Shown here piece after piece: positions 8,607 to 18,232 of a stretch of DNA of 64,000 nt. This DNA comes from Defluviimonas aquaemixtae. Its GTDB lineage: Bacteria; Pseudomonadota; Alphaproteobacteria; Rhodobacterales; Rhodobacteraceae. Location: assembly GCF_900302475.1 (NCBI RefSeq), contig NZ_OMOQ01000001.1, positions 1,984,001 through 2,048,000 on the forward strand. The letters are read 5' to 3'. The position numbers were made by a program, and so were the translations under genes. Under the pieces are notes generated by a model. It was not told the origin of the DNA, ran no database searches, and saw only the letters and a program-made list of their open reading frames with translations. The first letter of the stretch is position 1; every line of letters begins with the position of its first letter.

Positions 8607-9305
8607 ATGACCCGCTCCGCGCTCATCGTCGCCCACGGCCAGCCGTCCGATCCGGAACCGGCCGAGGCCGATCTTGCGGCGCTCGCGGTCCGGGTTGGCG
8701 CACAGCTCCCCGGCTGGCAGGTCGCCTCGGCGACTCTCGCGCATCCGGACAGCCTGAGGAAGGCACTGCAACTATCAGACAAGCCTTTTGTATTCCCATT
8801 CTTCATGGCCGATGGCTGGTTCATACGCGAGCGCCTGCCAAGCCAGTTCGCATCGTTGGGGGCGACCGGACTGCGGGTCCTCCGACCGTTCGGACTGATG
8901 CCTGAAACGCTAGCGCTTGCATCGGCCATCGCCGGTCAGGCGGTGGCGGATGCGGGCTGGGAAGAAGAGAGCGTCACGCTCGTTCTTGCCGCCCATGGTT
9001 CGGGCCGCAGCCGCTTTCCATCTGAGGCCGCGCGTAGCGCGCGGGCCGCGATCGAGCGCGCCCGGCGGTTCGCCGAGATCCGAATGGGGTTCATCGAAGA
9101 GCCACCCTATCTCACGGAGGTTTTGCACGGCACCGGAGAGCGAACGATCTGCCTGCCGCTATTCGTGGCGCGCTGGGGCCACGTCCTGACCGACATTCCC
9201 AAGGCCCAGGCCGAGTCGGATTTCACGGGTCGCTGCCTCGATCCAATCGGTACCCATCACGAGGTGCCGCGTCTGATTGCCAAGGCGCTCAGGTCAGAGG
9301 CATAG
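8607..9305 (+). CDS. CbiX-like sirohydrochlorin cobalto/ferrochelatase family protein
   Basis: A 232-residue protein with two CbiX-type half-domains. Each carries an AHG motif (His10 and His130) that in this family holds the metal; a further WGHVLTDIP (His192) resembles the C-terminal metal-site histidine. Family members insert Co2+ or Fe2+ into sirohydrochlorin in cobalamin or siroheme synthesis. No other tetrapyrrole gene is adjacent, so the metal and pathway are open. It follows modC by 34 bases and could be cotranscribed. The ribosome-binding site is weak. Confidence 0.75.
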   Translation: MTRSALIVAHGQPSDPEPAEADLAALAVRVGAQLPGWQVASATLAHPDSLRKALQLSDKPFVFPFFMADGWFIRERLPSQFASLGATGLRVLRPFGLMPETLALASAIAGQAVADAGWEEESVTLVLAAHGSGRSRFPSEAARSARAAIERARRFAEIRMGFIEEPPYLTEVLHGTGERTICLPLFVARWGHVLTDIPKAQAESDFTGRCLDPIGTHHEVPRLIAKALRSEA

Positions 9306-9397
9306 GCCTCTACGTTGCGGGGATTTCCAGGCCCGCATGCGGAGACATCTTCAACACCGATCGCACCCGTTCTTTGCGGTTGCGTTGAGGTGGGAAG

Positions 9398-9430
9398 TGT
9401 GACGTTCTTGTAACGATTCTGTAATAATCG
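9398..9430 (+). promoter_or_regulatory. Pho box (three 11-bp direct repeats)
   Basis: Three consecutive repeats in exact 11-base register read TGTGACGTTCT, TGTAACGATTC, TGTAATAATCG (9398, 9409, 9420). This is the PhoB-binding architecture (CTGTNAC every 11 bases) and lies 29 bases before the phosphate transporter gene. It predicts induction under phosphate starvation. Confidence 0.75.
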
Positions 9431-9458
9431 GGACTCAATTCGGAAGGCTGTAAGGATA

Positions 9459-11120
9459 TTGCCAAACGACTCGCCGATGCTGTTCTTACTTCAGGTCGCG
9501 GGCGCTGCGGCGCTGCTGATCTGGGCGGTGCGGCTCGTTCGCACGGGGGTGGAGCGCGGCTGGTCAGTGGAGTTGCGCCGTCTTCTGCGGAAAGGGGCTG
9601 AACGACGCTGGATGGCGGCTCTCTCCGGAACGCTTGCCGCTATCGTCCTGCAAAGCTCGACCGCGGTCGCGATCCTGACGGCGAACTTCGTCGCCGCGGG
9701 CACACTCGCCGGGGCAGCCGGCCTCGCAATCCTTCTCGGCGCCGATCTGGGCTCGGCTATCGTCGCGCAGATTCTTCTCACGCGGGCTGACTGGTTGGTG
9801 CCACTTCTTCTCGTCGCGGGCGTCGCGATGTTTCTCAAGGCGCGCGGCCGGTCCTTGCGCATGGCGGGACGCGCGCTTATCGGGCTCGCGCTGATCTTCG
9901 CTTCGCTAAGTATGATCCGCGACGCGACCGAACCATTGCGCGAGAGCCCGGCACTCCTCGCAGGCATGCGCTATCTCGGCGGCGATCCTCTGACGGCCTT
10001 TGTCCTTGGCGCGCTGTTTGCCTGGGCAGTTCATTCCTCGGTCGCGGCGGTCCTTCTGTTCGTGACGCTTGCAGCACAAGGCGTGCTGCCGGTCGCGGCG
10101 GGCATTGCAATGGTGCTCGGCGCCAATCTGGGCGGCGCAGTGATCGCCTTCGTCCTCACGCTGGGCTCGCAGCCGCCCGCGCGCCAGATCGTGGTCGCCA
10201 ATCTGGTGCTGCGCGGCGGCGGAGCGGCGCTCGCACTTCTGGCGTTGTCGCAAGCATCACCTTCCCTCGAGATTCTCGGCCAGACGCCCGCGCGCCAGAT
10301 CATCAATCTTCACCTTATCTTCAACCTTGCGCTTGTCCTTGTCGTCCTGCCCTTCGCCGGCCCGGCCGTCCGGATCGCAGCCCGCTGGGTGGCGGCGCCC
10401 ACGCCGGTCGCCGGTCTTGAGAGGGTCAGCGCGCTCGATCCGGCCGCACTGTCGCAACCTGATCGCGCTCTTGCCTGTGCTCAGCGCGAGTTGCTGGAGA
10501 TGGGCGGCTGTGTCGAAGCGATGCTGCGCGTCATTGTTAAACTCTATGACGACTGGAACGAGACCGTCGCCTCAGCGATCCGCGACAGGGAACGCGATGT
10601 CGACAAGATGCACATCGCCATCAAGCTATATCTAGCGAAGCTTCAGCGCCACTCCGAGAGCGAGGACGTCAATCGGCGCGGGTTGGAACTTGCGGATATG
10701 GCGGTCAATCTCGAAAGCGCCGGCAACGCAATCGCTGAAACCATGCTGGGTCTAGCGCGACGCCTCGATCGGGGCGGGACGAAATTTTCCACGCGCGGCC
10801 GAGAAGAGATCGAGGACTTTCACGACCAGGTGCTCGCCAACGCACAGGCCGGGCTCAACGTGCTCATGACACAAAATCCCGATACTGCGCGCGCGCTTGT
10901 CGAAGAGAAGGATCGCGTCCGCGACCTCGAGACCAGGCTCCAGCGTTCTCACCTGGAGCGCCTGAAACAGGGACTCTCAGAGAGCATCGAGACGTCGAAC
11001 ATCCATCAGGAAACGCTGCGCGCGCTGAAGCAGGTCAATTCGGCGTTCACCATGGTCGCCTATCCGATCCTGTCCGAGACCGGCGATCTTCTGGCCAGCC
11101 GCCTCAACCGGCCGAAGTGA
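9459..11120 (+). CDS. Na+/phosphate cotransporter with PhoU-like C-terminus
   Basis: A 553-residue NptA/PNaS-family protein that would take up inorganic phosphate with Na+. The N-terminal half is hydrophobic and contains two inverted-type repeats, with QSSTAV at about residues 65-70, LLGADLGSA at 92-100, and the second pair HSSVAAV and VLGANLGGAV. From about residue 340 it becomes a helical PhoU-like domain (RDRERDVDKMHIAIKLYLAKL). The start is either the TTG at 9459 or the ATG at 9477; the Shine-Dalgarno AAGGA is too close to the former, so the ATG may be real. A Pho box lies directly upstream. Confidence 0.85.
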   Translation: MPNDSPMLFLLQVAGAAALLIWAVRLVRTGVERGWSVELRRLLRKGAERRWMAALSGTLAAIVLQSSTAVAILTANFVAAGTLAGAAGLAILLGADLGSAIVAQILLTRADWLVPLLLVAGVAMFLKARGRSLRMAGRALIGLALIFASLSMIRDATEPLRESPALLAGMRYLGGDPLTAFVLGALFAWAVHSSVAAVLLFVTLAAQGVLPVAAGIAMVLGANLGGAVIAFVLTLGSQPPARQIVVANLVLRGGGAALALLALSQASPSLEILGQTPARQIINLHLIFNLALVLVVLPFAGPAVRIAARWVAAPTPVAGLERVSALDPAALSQPDRALACAQRELLEMGGCVEAMLRVIVKLYDDWNETVASAIRDRERDVDKMHIAIKLYLAKLQRHSESEDVNRRGLELADMAVNLESAGNAIAETMLGLARRLDRGGTKFSTRGREEIEDFHDQVLANAQAGLNVLMTQNPDTARALVEEKDRVRDLETRLQRSHLERLKQGLSESIETSNIHQETLRALKQVNSAFTMVAYPILSETGDLLASRLNRPK

Positions 11121-11125
11121 TGAGA

Positions 11126-12028
11126 TCAGGCGCGCACCGCTTTGAGATGCATTGAAAACTCCGCATCCGCCATCAGCGTCTTGCAGCGCGCAAAGCGGGT
11201 ATTTGCATAAGCGCGGAAATCCTCGGCAGGGTTATCGTTGGCCAGCTGGATAAGTCCCCAAAGCGTCCAGAGAAGATCGCACATCGCCTTGTAGATCACC
11301 ATCCGACCCCGGTCGCGCGCGTTTGGTTCGGCGCCGAAGTAAGCGCGCATCATCTCTTCGTCCTGATCGGCGTCGAAACCGCCTTCGACCGAAAGGTCAC
11401 CCAGATCCCACATCGGATCGTTCATGCCGGAATATTCCCAGTCGACGATCCACATCCGGTCGCCGGTATCGAGGAAGTTCTCGCGCAGGGGATCGCAGTG
11501 GCAGGGCGCAAGCGGCAACGCGCGCGCGCTGAGCGCCTCGCGCACCGCCCCCGCTTCGGCGACGACGTCGTGATAACCCTCGGGCAGCGCCACGTCCTTT
11601 CCGGATAGAATACGCAGATAGTCGTCGATCATCGCGAAAAGCTCGAAGCGGAAGGGGAAATCTGCGCCTGATGCGTGCAGCTTCGCGAAGGCCGCCCCGG
11701 CCCTGCCGGGGGCACCACGGCGTGACTTGAACGCCTCGGGGCTCATTGTCACGGTGTCATCGATAAACTCGGTCGCCATGAGGCCGGTCGTTGGATCGGC
11801 GTGGACGACCTTCGGGCTCACGCCCGCTGCAGCAGCGGCGCGCGCTGCGACCGCCTCGTTCGCGCGGTCGATATATTCCTCCGTCCCGGCGCCGGGGATG
11901 CGCAGGCAGTGCCTGCCAATGCGATAAACCTTGTTCGTCAGACCGCCAAGGCGCTCTGCCGGGTCCGTTTGCCCGGCGAGCGCTGGAATCATGCTCATCG
12001 CGGTTTGAAGCTCCTTGTCGTCAATCAT
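11126..12028 (-). CDS. Choline/ethanolamine kinase-family phosphotransferase
   Basis: A 300-residue kinase-fold protein of the choline/ethanolamine kinase and APH superfamily. The catalytic loop reads CHCDPLRENFL (His-x-Asp...Asn) and the metal-binding loop IVDWEYSG; the N-terminal LGGLTNKVYRI is the nucleotide loop. Family members phosphorylate choline, ethanolamine or thiamine-like alcohols; the exact substrate is not visible. The ATG at 12028 follows AAGGAGGG. It is convergent with the phosphate transporter and divergent from the methyltransferase at 12120. A related but distinct kinase sits in the nearby betaine-type operon (15265-16152), which suggests quaternary-amine metabolism. Confidence 0.8.
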   Translation of the reverse strand: MIDDKELQTAMSMIPALAGQTDPAERLGGLTNKVYRIGRHCLRIPGAGTEEYIDRANEAVAARAAAAAGVSPKVVHADPTTGLMATEFIDDTVTMSPEAFKSRRGAPGRAGAAFAKLHASGADFPFRFELFAMIDDYLRILSGKDVALPEGYHDVVAEAGAVREALSARALPLAPCHCDPLRENFLDTGDRMWIVDWEYSGMNDPMWDLGDLSVEGGFDADQDEEMMRAYFGAEPNARDRGRMVIYKAMCDLLWTLWGLIQLANDNPAEDFRAYANTRFARCKTLMADAEFSMHLKAVRA

Positions 12029-12119
12029 ACTTGCCCTCCTTCCGCTCCGGTGTCGCCAGCAGATTTCAAATTTCCTCCGCCCCGACTATGATCGCCGCGA
12101 CGAACGCAGGAGGCCGCGA

Positions 12120-12752
12120 ATGACCGGCGGGGCGAAACATGAGGGCCATCTGGGCGCGGTCTATGACGCCCGTAGCCCCGACGAGATCGCGGCGCTCTAT
12201 GACGACTGGGCCGCGAGCTACGATTTCGAGATGGCGCGCGCCGGCTACCGCCACCCGGCGATCTGCCTCGCGCTTCTCGCGCGTCACCTTCCGCGCGGCG
12301 CGGCGCCCTTGCTGGACGCTGGTGCGGGGACCGGGCTTCTCGGCGAATGGCTGGGCATCGCGGGCTATCCGGAGGTCGAGGCGCTCGACATCTCCGAGGG
12401 CATGCTGCGGGTCGCCCGTGCCAAGGGCGTCTACAGACGCCTTAGGTGCGCCGCATTGGGCCAGCCCCTGCCCTTCCCCGACGCTCATTTCGCGGGCGTC
12501 GTCTCGGCGGGGGTTTTCACCTCTGGCCATGTCGGACCTGAAGGGCTCGACGAGCTGATCCGGATCTGTCGCCCCGGCGGCACCATCGTGCTGACGGTTA
12601 AAACGACGCTTTGGGAGAGCGGATTTTCGACGCGCGTCGCCGACTTCGGCACAGCAGTCGAAATGCTTGAACTCACAGACCCCTATGTGTCCATGCCCGG
12701 AGAAGCGGGCACGATCCCCAGCCGCGCGCTCGCGCTTCGCCGACAGCGTTGA
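12120..12752 (+). CDS. Class I SAM-dependent methyltransferase
   Basis: A 210-residue Rossmann-fold methyltransferase. Motif I LLDAGAGTGLLGEWL lies at about residues 63-77, the acidic end of strand 2 at VEALDISEGML, and the post-motif GGTIVLTV at about 150. The N-terminal YDDWAASYD is typical of UbiE/WBSCR27-like proteins, whose substrates are mostly unknown. The ATG at 12120 is fixed by AGGAGG at 12108-12113. It is divergent from the choline-kinase-like gene. No specific acceptor can be assigned. Confidence 0.8.
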   Translation: MTGGAKHEGHLGAVYDARSPDEIAALYDDWAASYDFEMARAGYRHPAICLALLARHLPRGAAPLLDAGAGTGLLGEWLGIAGYPEVEALDISEGMLRVARAKGVYRRLRCAALGQPLPFPDAHFAGVVSAGVFTSGHVGPEGLDELIRICRPGGTIVLTVKTTLWESGFSTRVADFGTAVEMLELTDPYVSMPGEAGTIPSRALALRRQR

Positions 12753-12829
12753 TCGGGCCTCCTTCGCTTCCATTCGGAGTTCTCTGCGCCGGGTGCTCTC
12801 CCGCACTTCGTTGCCGCATCCATAATCGG

Positions 12830-15268
12830 TCATGCGCGAACACGCCGGTTGTCCGGATCGTAGAACGGCTTGACCTCGATTTCGGCCGGGACGACTTCGT
12901 TCGCCACGACCAGTTCATAGCGCCCCGCCGTCAGGAAGTCGTCCGTGACGCCTTCGGCGTGCCGGACGTAGCCGTAGCCAATTCCTCTGCCGACGGTGTA
13001 GCCGTAGCCGCCTGAGGTGAGATACCCGACAGGCTCTCCATCCCGGAGAATCGTCTCGCGCCCCAGCAGCACGGCTTCAGGACCGTCAATGGCGAATCCG
13101 GCGAGCCGCTTCTGTGGCAGCCGGCCCGCCGCAGCTTCGAGCGCCGCGCGGCCGATGAAATCGCGGTTTTTCCGCATCTTCACCGCCCAGCCGAGCCCCG
13201 CCTCGAACGGCGTATCGTTGGGCGTGATGTCCGACGACCAGGCGCGGTAGCCTTTCTCGAGCCGCAGGCTTTCGATCGCGCGGTAGCCCACGGGCCGGAT
13301 GCCATCGCTCGTACCCGCCGCCATCAGCGCGTCGAAGACTGCCCCGGTCGCAGCGAGCGGCACATGCAATTCCCAGCCGAGTTCGCCGACATAGGTGATG
13401 CGCAGCGCCCGCACCCTTGTGCCGTTAATCGCGATCTCTCGCACACGGCCAAAGGCGAATGCGGCATTCGACACGTCCGCCTCCGTCACCCGGGTCAATA
13501 CATCCCGCGCCTTCGGTCCCATGAGTGACAGAACCCCCCACTCCTCGGTGACATCCCGGACCGCGACGTCACCCGTGGGCAAATGCTCCTCGATCCAAGC
13601 GAGGTCATGCGTGCGGAAGCCGGTGCCGGTGACGATGTAGAACCGGTCCTCGGCGATCATTGCCACCGTCAAATCCGCCTCGATCCCGCCGCGCGTGTTC
13701 AGAAGCTGGGTATAGGTCAGCCTGCCCGGTGCCTTCGTCACGTCGTTCGCGCATATCCAGTCGAGCGCGCGCGCCGCGTCCGTGCCTGTAACTTCGAACT
13801 TCGCAAAGGAGGACTGGTCGAAGACGCCGACCTTCCCGCGGACGTGGGCGTGCTCCTCGCCGACCGGGCCGAACCAGTTCTGACGACCCATCGACGGCAC
13901 GTCCCCCACCTCGGTGCCTGCTGGCGCGAACCAGTTCGGCCGCTCCCAGCCGAGCTTCGAGCCGAAGACGGCGCGATGCGCCTTCAGCCGCTCGTAGAGC
14001 GGCGAAGTGATCCGGGGGCGGCCCGAGGTATATTCCTCGTGCGGATAGGCGATGGTGTAATGCTTGCCATAGGCCTCGCAGGTCCTCTCCAGCACCCATT
14101 GCCGGTCGCGGTGCATCTCTGAGAAGCGGCGGATATCGACCACCCAGAGGTCGAGCGGCGCCTCGCCGGTCATTGCCCATTCGGCCAGAACCCAGCCCGC
14201 GCCGCCGCCCGAGGCGATGCCAAAGGCGTTGAAGCCCGCGCCCACATACATGTTGGCGCATTCCGGTGCGGAGCCGAGGATGAAGTTGCCGTCCGGCGTG
14301 AAGCTTTCAGGACCGTTGATCATCTGCTTCACGCCCACCTCGGCGAGCGCCGGGACGCGCGCGATTGCCTGCTCCATATGCTGCTCGAAATGGTCGAAGT
14401 CGTCGTCGAAGAGCCGGAACTCCCAGTCGTCCGGAACATCGCCCGTCACCCAGGGCTGCGGGTCGGGCTCGTAGCCACCCATCACGAGCCCGCCGACCTC
14501 CTCCTTGAAATAGGTGCGCCGGTCCGGGTCGCGGATCGTCGCCGCATCCGGCGAAAGCCCCGCGACCGGCTCGGTCACGATGTACTGGTGCTTGACCGGC
14601 TGCAGGGGAACGTTGATCCCCGCCAACGCGCCGACCTGCCGCGCCCACTGGCCCGCGCAGTTCACGACCGTCTCGCAGGCGATCCCGCCCCGATCGGTCT
14701 TCACCGACGCGATCCGGTTGCCGTTCATCGCGAACCCGGTGACGCGCACGCCCTCGAGGATCCGCGCCCCGTGCATCCGCGCGCCCTTGGCGAGCGACTG
14801 CGTGATGTCCGAGGGCGAGGCCTGCCCGTCCGTCGGGAGCCAGCTCGCGCCCACGAGGTCGGATATGTCCATCAGCGGCCACATGCGTTTGACCTCCTCG
14901 GGCGAGACGAGATGCATCTCCATCCCGAACGACCGCGCGGTCGTGGCAAGCCGCTTGTATTCCGTCCAGCGGTCCTGATTTGTGGCCAGCCTGAGGCAGC
15001 CGGTCATCTTCCACCCGGTCTCGAGCCCGGTCTCGGCGGCGAGCCCCTTGTAAAGCTCGACCGAGTATTTCAGCACCCGCGTTATCGAGGCCGAGGAGCG
15101 CAGCTGCCCCACCAGCCCCGCGGCATGCCAAGTCGAGCCGCTCGTCAGCTTGCCCTGTTCAAGCAGCACGACATCGGCCTTGTGATCGCGCGCGAGGTGA
15201 TAGGCCGTCGAGCAGCCGATGATCCCGCCGCCGATGACGACAACCTGGGCGTGACCGGGGAGAGTCAT
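12830..15268 (-). CDS. FAD/folate-dependent dimethylglycine (sarcosine) dehydrogenase-like oxidoreductase
   Basis: An 812-residue two-part enzyme. Residues 8-400 are a D-amino-acid-oxidase-type FAD domain (dinucleotide fold VVVIGGGIIGCSTAYHLA at 9-26; His48 in GSTWHAAGL matches the histidine that carries FAD covalently in dimethylglycine dehydrogenase). From about residue 440 it is a GcvT-like aminomethyltransferase domain that binds tetrahydrofolate. Family members demethylate N-methylated glycines, passing the methyl to folate. The frame stays open upstream but the ATG at 15268 is chosen because it overlaps the kinase-like gene and gives the proper N-terminus. As last gene of the betaine-type transport operon it probably degrades the imported compound or a product of it. 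Confidence 0.85.
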   Translation of the reverse strand: MTLPGHAQVVVIGGGIIGCSTAYHLARDHKADVVLLEQGKLTSGSTWHAAGLVGQLRSSASITRVLKYSVELYKGLAAETGLETGWKMTGCLRLATNQDRWTEYKRLATTARSFGMEMHLVSPEEVKRMWPLMDISDLVGASWLPTDGQASPSDITQSLAKGARMHGARILEGVRVTGFAMNGNRIASVKTDRGGIACETVVNCAGQWARQVGALAGINVPLQPVKHQYIVTEPVAGLSPDAATIRDPDRRTYFKEEVGGLVMGGYEPDPQPWVTGDVPDDWEFRLFDDDFDHFEQHMEQAIARVPALAEVGVKQMINGPESFTPDGNFILGSAPECANMYVGAGFNAFGIASGGGAGWVLAEWAMTGEAPLDLWVVDIRRFSEMHRDRQWVLERTCEAYGKHYTIAYPHEEYTSGRPRITSPLYERLKAHRAVFGSKLGWERPNWFAPAGTEVGDVPSMGRQNWFGPVGEEHAHVRGKVGVFDQSSFAKFEVTGTDAARALDWICANDVTKAPGRLTYTQLLNTRGGIEADLTVAMIAEDRFYIVTGTGFRTHDLAWIEEHLPTGDVAVRDVTEEWGVLSLMGPKARDVLTRVTEADVSNAAFAFGRVREIAINGTRVRALRITYVGELGWELHVPLAATGAVFDALMAAGTSDGIRPVGYRAIESLRLEKGYRAWSSDITPNDTPFEAGLGWAVKMRKNRDFIGRAALEAAAGRLPQKRLAGFAIDGPEAVLLGRETILRDGEPVGYLTSGGYGYTVGRGIGYGYVRHAEGVTDDFLTAGRYELVVANEVVPAEIEVKPFYDPDNRRVRA

Positions 15269-16152
15269 GCCCGGCCCTTTCCGTGGCGGGACCGGTAGCC
15301 ATCCAGCGCGGCGTCGAGCCGGCCGAGATACTCGCGGGCATGGGCGTCGTAATCGGCGCCGGGCGCGGCGAGGAAGATTTCCGAGACCATCGCCCACATC
15401 GCCTCGCGCGCGAGCGAGGCACATTGCATCGCGTCGAACGCCCTGAGCGTGGCCCCGTCCGGCGGCGCGCCGAAATAGGCCGCGAGCAGCGCGCTGGCCT
15501 CTTCCTCGCTCATCGCCGCATTCGATGCGGCTCCGGCCAGATCGAACATCGCCGTGCCGAAGCCCGCATATTCGTAATCGATGAGCCAGAGCCGCCCGCC
15601 CGCGTCCTCGAGGAAGTTCGCCGGCAAGAGGTCGTGGTGTCCGTAGACGATCGGCAGCGGCAGCTGCGCCGCCTCCATCTCTGCGGCGATCGCGGTCAGG
15701 CGCGGCAAGTCTGCCGCGAAGCGGCTCTTCTTCTTCGCCAGCGTTCGGGCGTAGTCGCGTATCACGTGAAAGACCCAGAACACCGCGCCCGGGCCAGAGA
15801 CCTCGGCCGGCATCTTCCGATGGAAGTCGCGCAGGTACAGGCCCACCCGCCCAGGATCGGCACGCAGATCCGGCTCGTCCCATGTCCGCGCCTCCAGAAA
15901 GGCCGACACCATGACGCCGGGCGCGGAGTATTCGACCTCGGGGGCGAAACCCGCTGCATGCGCCGCACTAGCTGCCATGACCTCGTTCGCGCGGGACACG
16001 TGATGAAACGGAAAGTCCTCGCCGAAGCGCACGACATGCGAACCCGCGTCGTCCGTCACCTTCCAACTTTCGTTCGAGAGCCCTCCGTGCAGGGGCTGTG
16101 CAGAGATCCCCCCTTTCCAGCAGGCAAGAGCCCGAATCCGGTCAATACTCAC
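15265..16152 (-). CDS. Choline kinase-like phosphotransferase in betaine-type operon
   Basis: A kinase-fold protein of about 295 residues with catalytic loop YGHHDLLPANFL and metal loop LWLIDYEYAGFG, as in choline/ethanolamine kinases and APH proteins. GTG at 16152 is preferred, since AAAGG precedes it by 8 bases; the open frame reaches 16218 but that extra part looks like a remnant of the GCCTCCGGCGG intergenic repeat. It overlaps the dehydrogenase-like gene by 4 bases and follows the double permease. Whether it phosphorylates choline or a related alcohol is not known. Finding it between a quaternary-amine transporter and a demethylase is notable. Confidence 0.78.
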   Translation of the reverse strand: MSIDRIRALACWKGGISAQPLHGGLSNESWKVTDDAGSHVVRFGEDFPFHHVSRANEVMAASAAHAAGFAPEVEYSAPGVMVSAFLEARTWDEPDLRADPGRVGLYLRDFHRKMPAEVSGPGAVFWVFHVIRDYARTLAKKKSRFAADLPRLTAIAAEMEAAQLPLPIVYGHHDLLPANFLEDAGGRLWLIDYEYAGFGTAMFDLAGAASNAAMSEEEASALLAAYFGAPPDGATLRAFDAMQCASLAREAMWAMVSEIFLAAPGADYDAHAREYLGRLDAALDGYRSRHGKGRA

Positions 16153-16227
16153 ATCGCCGACCTTTCGTAATGGCAATGATGTTTCCGCCGGAGGCATCTG
16201 GCGCCTCGGTGTAGGCACGAAACGAGA

Positions 16228-18231
16228 TCATGACGCTGCCTCCCCAAGTCCTAGCCGCGCCCGCGCCGCGCGCGCGCCGGCATGAATCAGCCTGTCGGTG
16301 ATGATCGCGATGAAGGCGACCGCGAGCCCCGCGACGAGCCCGCGCCCCGGATCTGCCTTGGTGAGCGCGATATAGACCTCCTGGCCGAGGTCCCGGGTCC
16401 CGACAAGGGCGGTGATGACCAGCATCGACAGCGCGAACATCACCGTCTGGTTGAGCCCGAGCATGATCTCCGGCAGCGCGAGCTTCAGCTTGATCCGGGT
16501 GAGAATCTGCGTGGGCGTGCAGCCCATCGCCCGGCCCGCCTCGATCAGACGGGGATCGACGCCCTTCAGTCCGAGCACCGTGTATCGCACGGCAGGCGCC
16601 ACCGCGTAGGCCACGACCGCGATCATCGCGGTGAAATCGCCCACGCGGAAGAGCATCACTGCAGGCATGAGATAGACGAACGACGGCAGCGTCTGGAGCG
16701 TGTCAATGACGACCCGCACGACCGCCCAGAGCCGGTCCCGCTCCGCCGCGAGGATGCCGATGGGCACGCCAATCAGCATTGCGAACATGACCGAAATGCC
16801 GCAGAGATAGACGGTGACCATCGCCTTCTCCCACTGGCCCGTAGCGGCGATGAGAAAAGCGAGCGCCGCGGCCAGACCGGCGAGCCGCCAACCTCCTAGC
16901 CGCCATCCTGCGAAAGCGATCAGAGCCATTACCCCAATCCATGGCAGGTCGAGCAGGAAGCGCTTGAACGGGATAAGCAGGTTCAAAAGAACCGCGTTCT
17001 TCACCGCCTCGATCGTGTCGAAGTAATTGACGTTGATCCAGGCGACGACCTGGGACCAGAACGTGCCGGTCGAAAGTTCGAGTTCCTTTGGATAGGTCTG
17101 CACCGCCGGTGCGACAAACCCCGCGGCGCCCGCGATCACGATCGTCGCGAACGCACCGAAAAGGTAGGGATGGCGCTGAACGACATTGCCCTGCTGCACC
17201 GCTGCTCCGGTCCGTCGCACTGCGAAGGCCTGGCTCAGCCGGTCGAGCGCGACGGCCAGCGCGACGATGGCGAGCCCGGCTTCTAGCCCCGCGCCGAAAT
17301 CGAGCCGCCGAAGCGCCGCAAGCACGTCGAAGCCGAGCCCGCCCGCCCCGATCATCGAGGCGATGATCACCATGTTCAGCGACAGCATGATGACTTGGTT
17401 CACGCCGACCATCAACGTTGGCACCGACGCGGGCACCATCACGCGCCACAGCATCTGGCGGCGCGAACAGCCGACCATCCGGCCCAGATCCTTCAGGTCG
17501 CCTGGCACGCGGCTGAGCGCGAGGTAGGTCACGCGCGTCATCGGCGGCATCGCGTAGATCAGTGTCGCCACGACCGCCGCCGTGGGCCCGAACCCGAAGA
17601 GAAAAAGGATCGGCACGAGATAGGCAAAGACTGGGATCGTCTGCATGAGGTCAAGGACTGGCCGGATCGCGCGTTCGAAGGCGGGGCTCCGCCAGGCGAG
17701 GATGCCGAGCGCCAGCCCGCCGATCACCCCGAGCGGCACGGCTACAAGGATCGACGCTAGCGTCACCATCGCGCTCTGCCATTGGCCGAAGACCGCGACG
17801 AATCCGAGGCACGCCGCCACGAGCGCCGCGAGCCGCATTCCGCCCGCATAGAGGCCGATCAGAGTGAATGTCCCGATGACTGCGATCCACGAAAGCGGCG
17901 GCGTGATCTGAACCGCCGAGGATCCTTCGCCTTGAAGGAACCCGGTCGAAAGAAGGCTTAGCGCTACCCGATAGGGAAAGTCGATGACAGCGGCGATGAA
18001 CCGCGTGAACTCGGCGAAAGTAAACAGGCCGAAGGTCGCCTCATTGAGAAGCCACTTCGTGAAACCGGTTATCCAGCGTGCGGCCGGAATGATAGCTTGT
18101 TTCGGATAGTCGAAAGCCCAGGGAAGAAGCGCCTCGCCGTGTTTCCACAGGAGCACGAAGGCGACGAGCACCGCGATCCAGCCGAACCAGCGCGGCAACG
18201 CCGTACGCGCGGGAATGTCCGCGACCTGCAT
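16228..18231 (-). CDS. Double-domain permease of a glycine-betaine/TMAO-type ABC transporter
   Basis: A 667-residue inner-membrane protein made of two ProW-like permease domains in tandem. Two EAA loops are visible (LKDLGRMVGCSRRQMLWRVM at about 255-275 and RLIEAGRAMGCTPTQILTRI at about 590-610), each followed by a LNQ/VNQ-x-IM helix. Typical ProW/OpuAB has a single domain, so this one polypeptide could form the whole channel. Similar long permeases occur in marine alphaproteobacterial betaine or TMAO systems. The ATG at 18231 begins just after the ATPase stop. The substrate is inferred from the family. Confidence 0.85.
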   Translation of the reverse strand: MQVADIPARTALPRWFGWIAVLVAFVLLWKHGEALLPWAFDYPKQAIIPAARWITGFTKWLLNEATFGLFTFAEFTRFIAAVIDFPYRVALSLLSTGFLQGEGSSAVQITPPLSWIAVIGTFTLIGLYAGGMRLAALVAACLGFVAVFGQWQSAMVTLASILVAVPLGVIGGLALGILAWRSPAFERAIRPVLDLMQTIPVFAYLVPILFLFGFGPTAAVVATLIYAMPPMTRVTYLALSRVPGDLKDLGRMVGCSRRQMLWRVMVPASVPTLMVGVNQVIMLSLNMVIIASMIGAGGLGFDVLAALRRLDFGAGLEAGLAIVALAVALDRLSQAFAVRRTGAAVQQGNVVQRHPYLFGAFATIVIAGAAGFVAPAVQTYPKELELSTGTFWSQVVAWINVNYFDTIEAVKNAVLLNLLIPFKRFLLDLPWIGVMALIAFAGWRLGGWRLAGLAAALAFLIAATGQWEKAMVTVYLCGISVMFAMLIGVPIGILAAERDRLWAVVRVVIDTLQTLPSFVYLMPAVMLFRVGDFTAMIAVVAYAVAPAVRYTVLGLKGVDPRLIEAGRAMGCTPTQILTRIKLKLALPEIMLGLNQTVMFALSMLVITALVGTRDLGQEVYIALTKADPGRGLVAGLAVAFIAIITDRLIHAGARAARARLGLGEAAS

Positions 18232-18232
18232 C

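Noticed and set aside
15269..15883. Extension of the dehydrogenase-like frame to 1017 residues
   Set aside because: The extra 205 residues are a shadow of the kinase-like gene. The ATG at 15268 gives the correct FAD-fold N-terminus.
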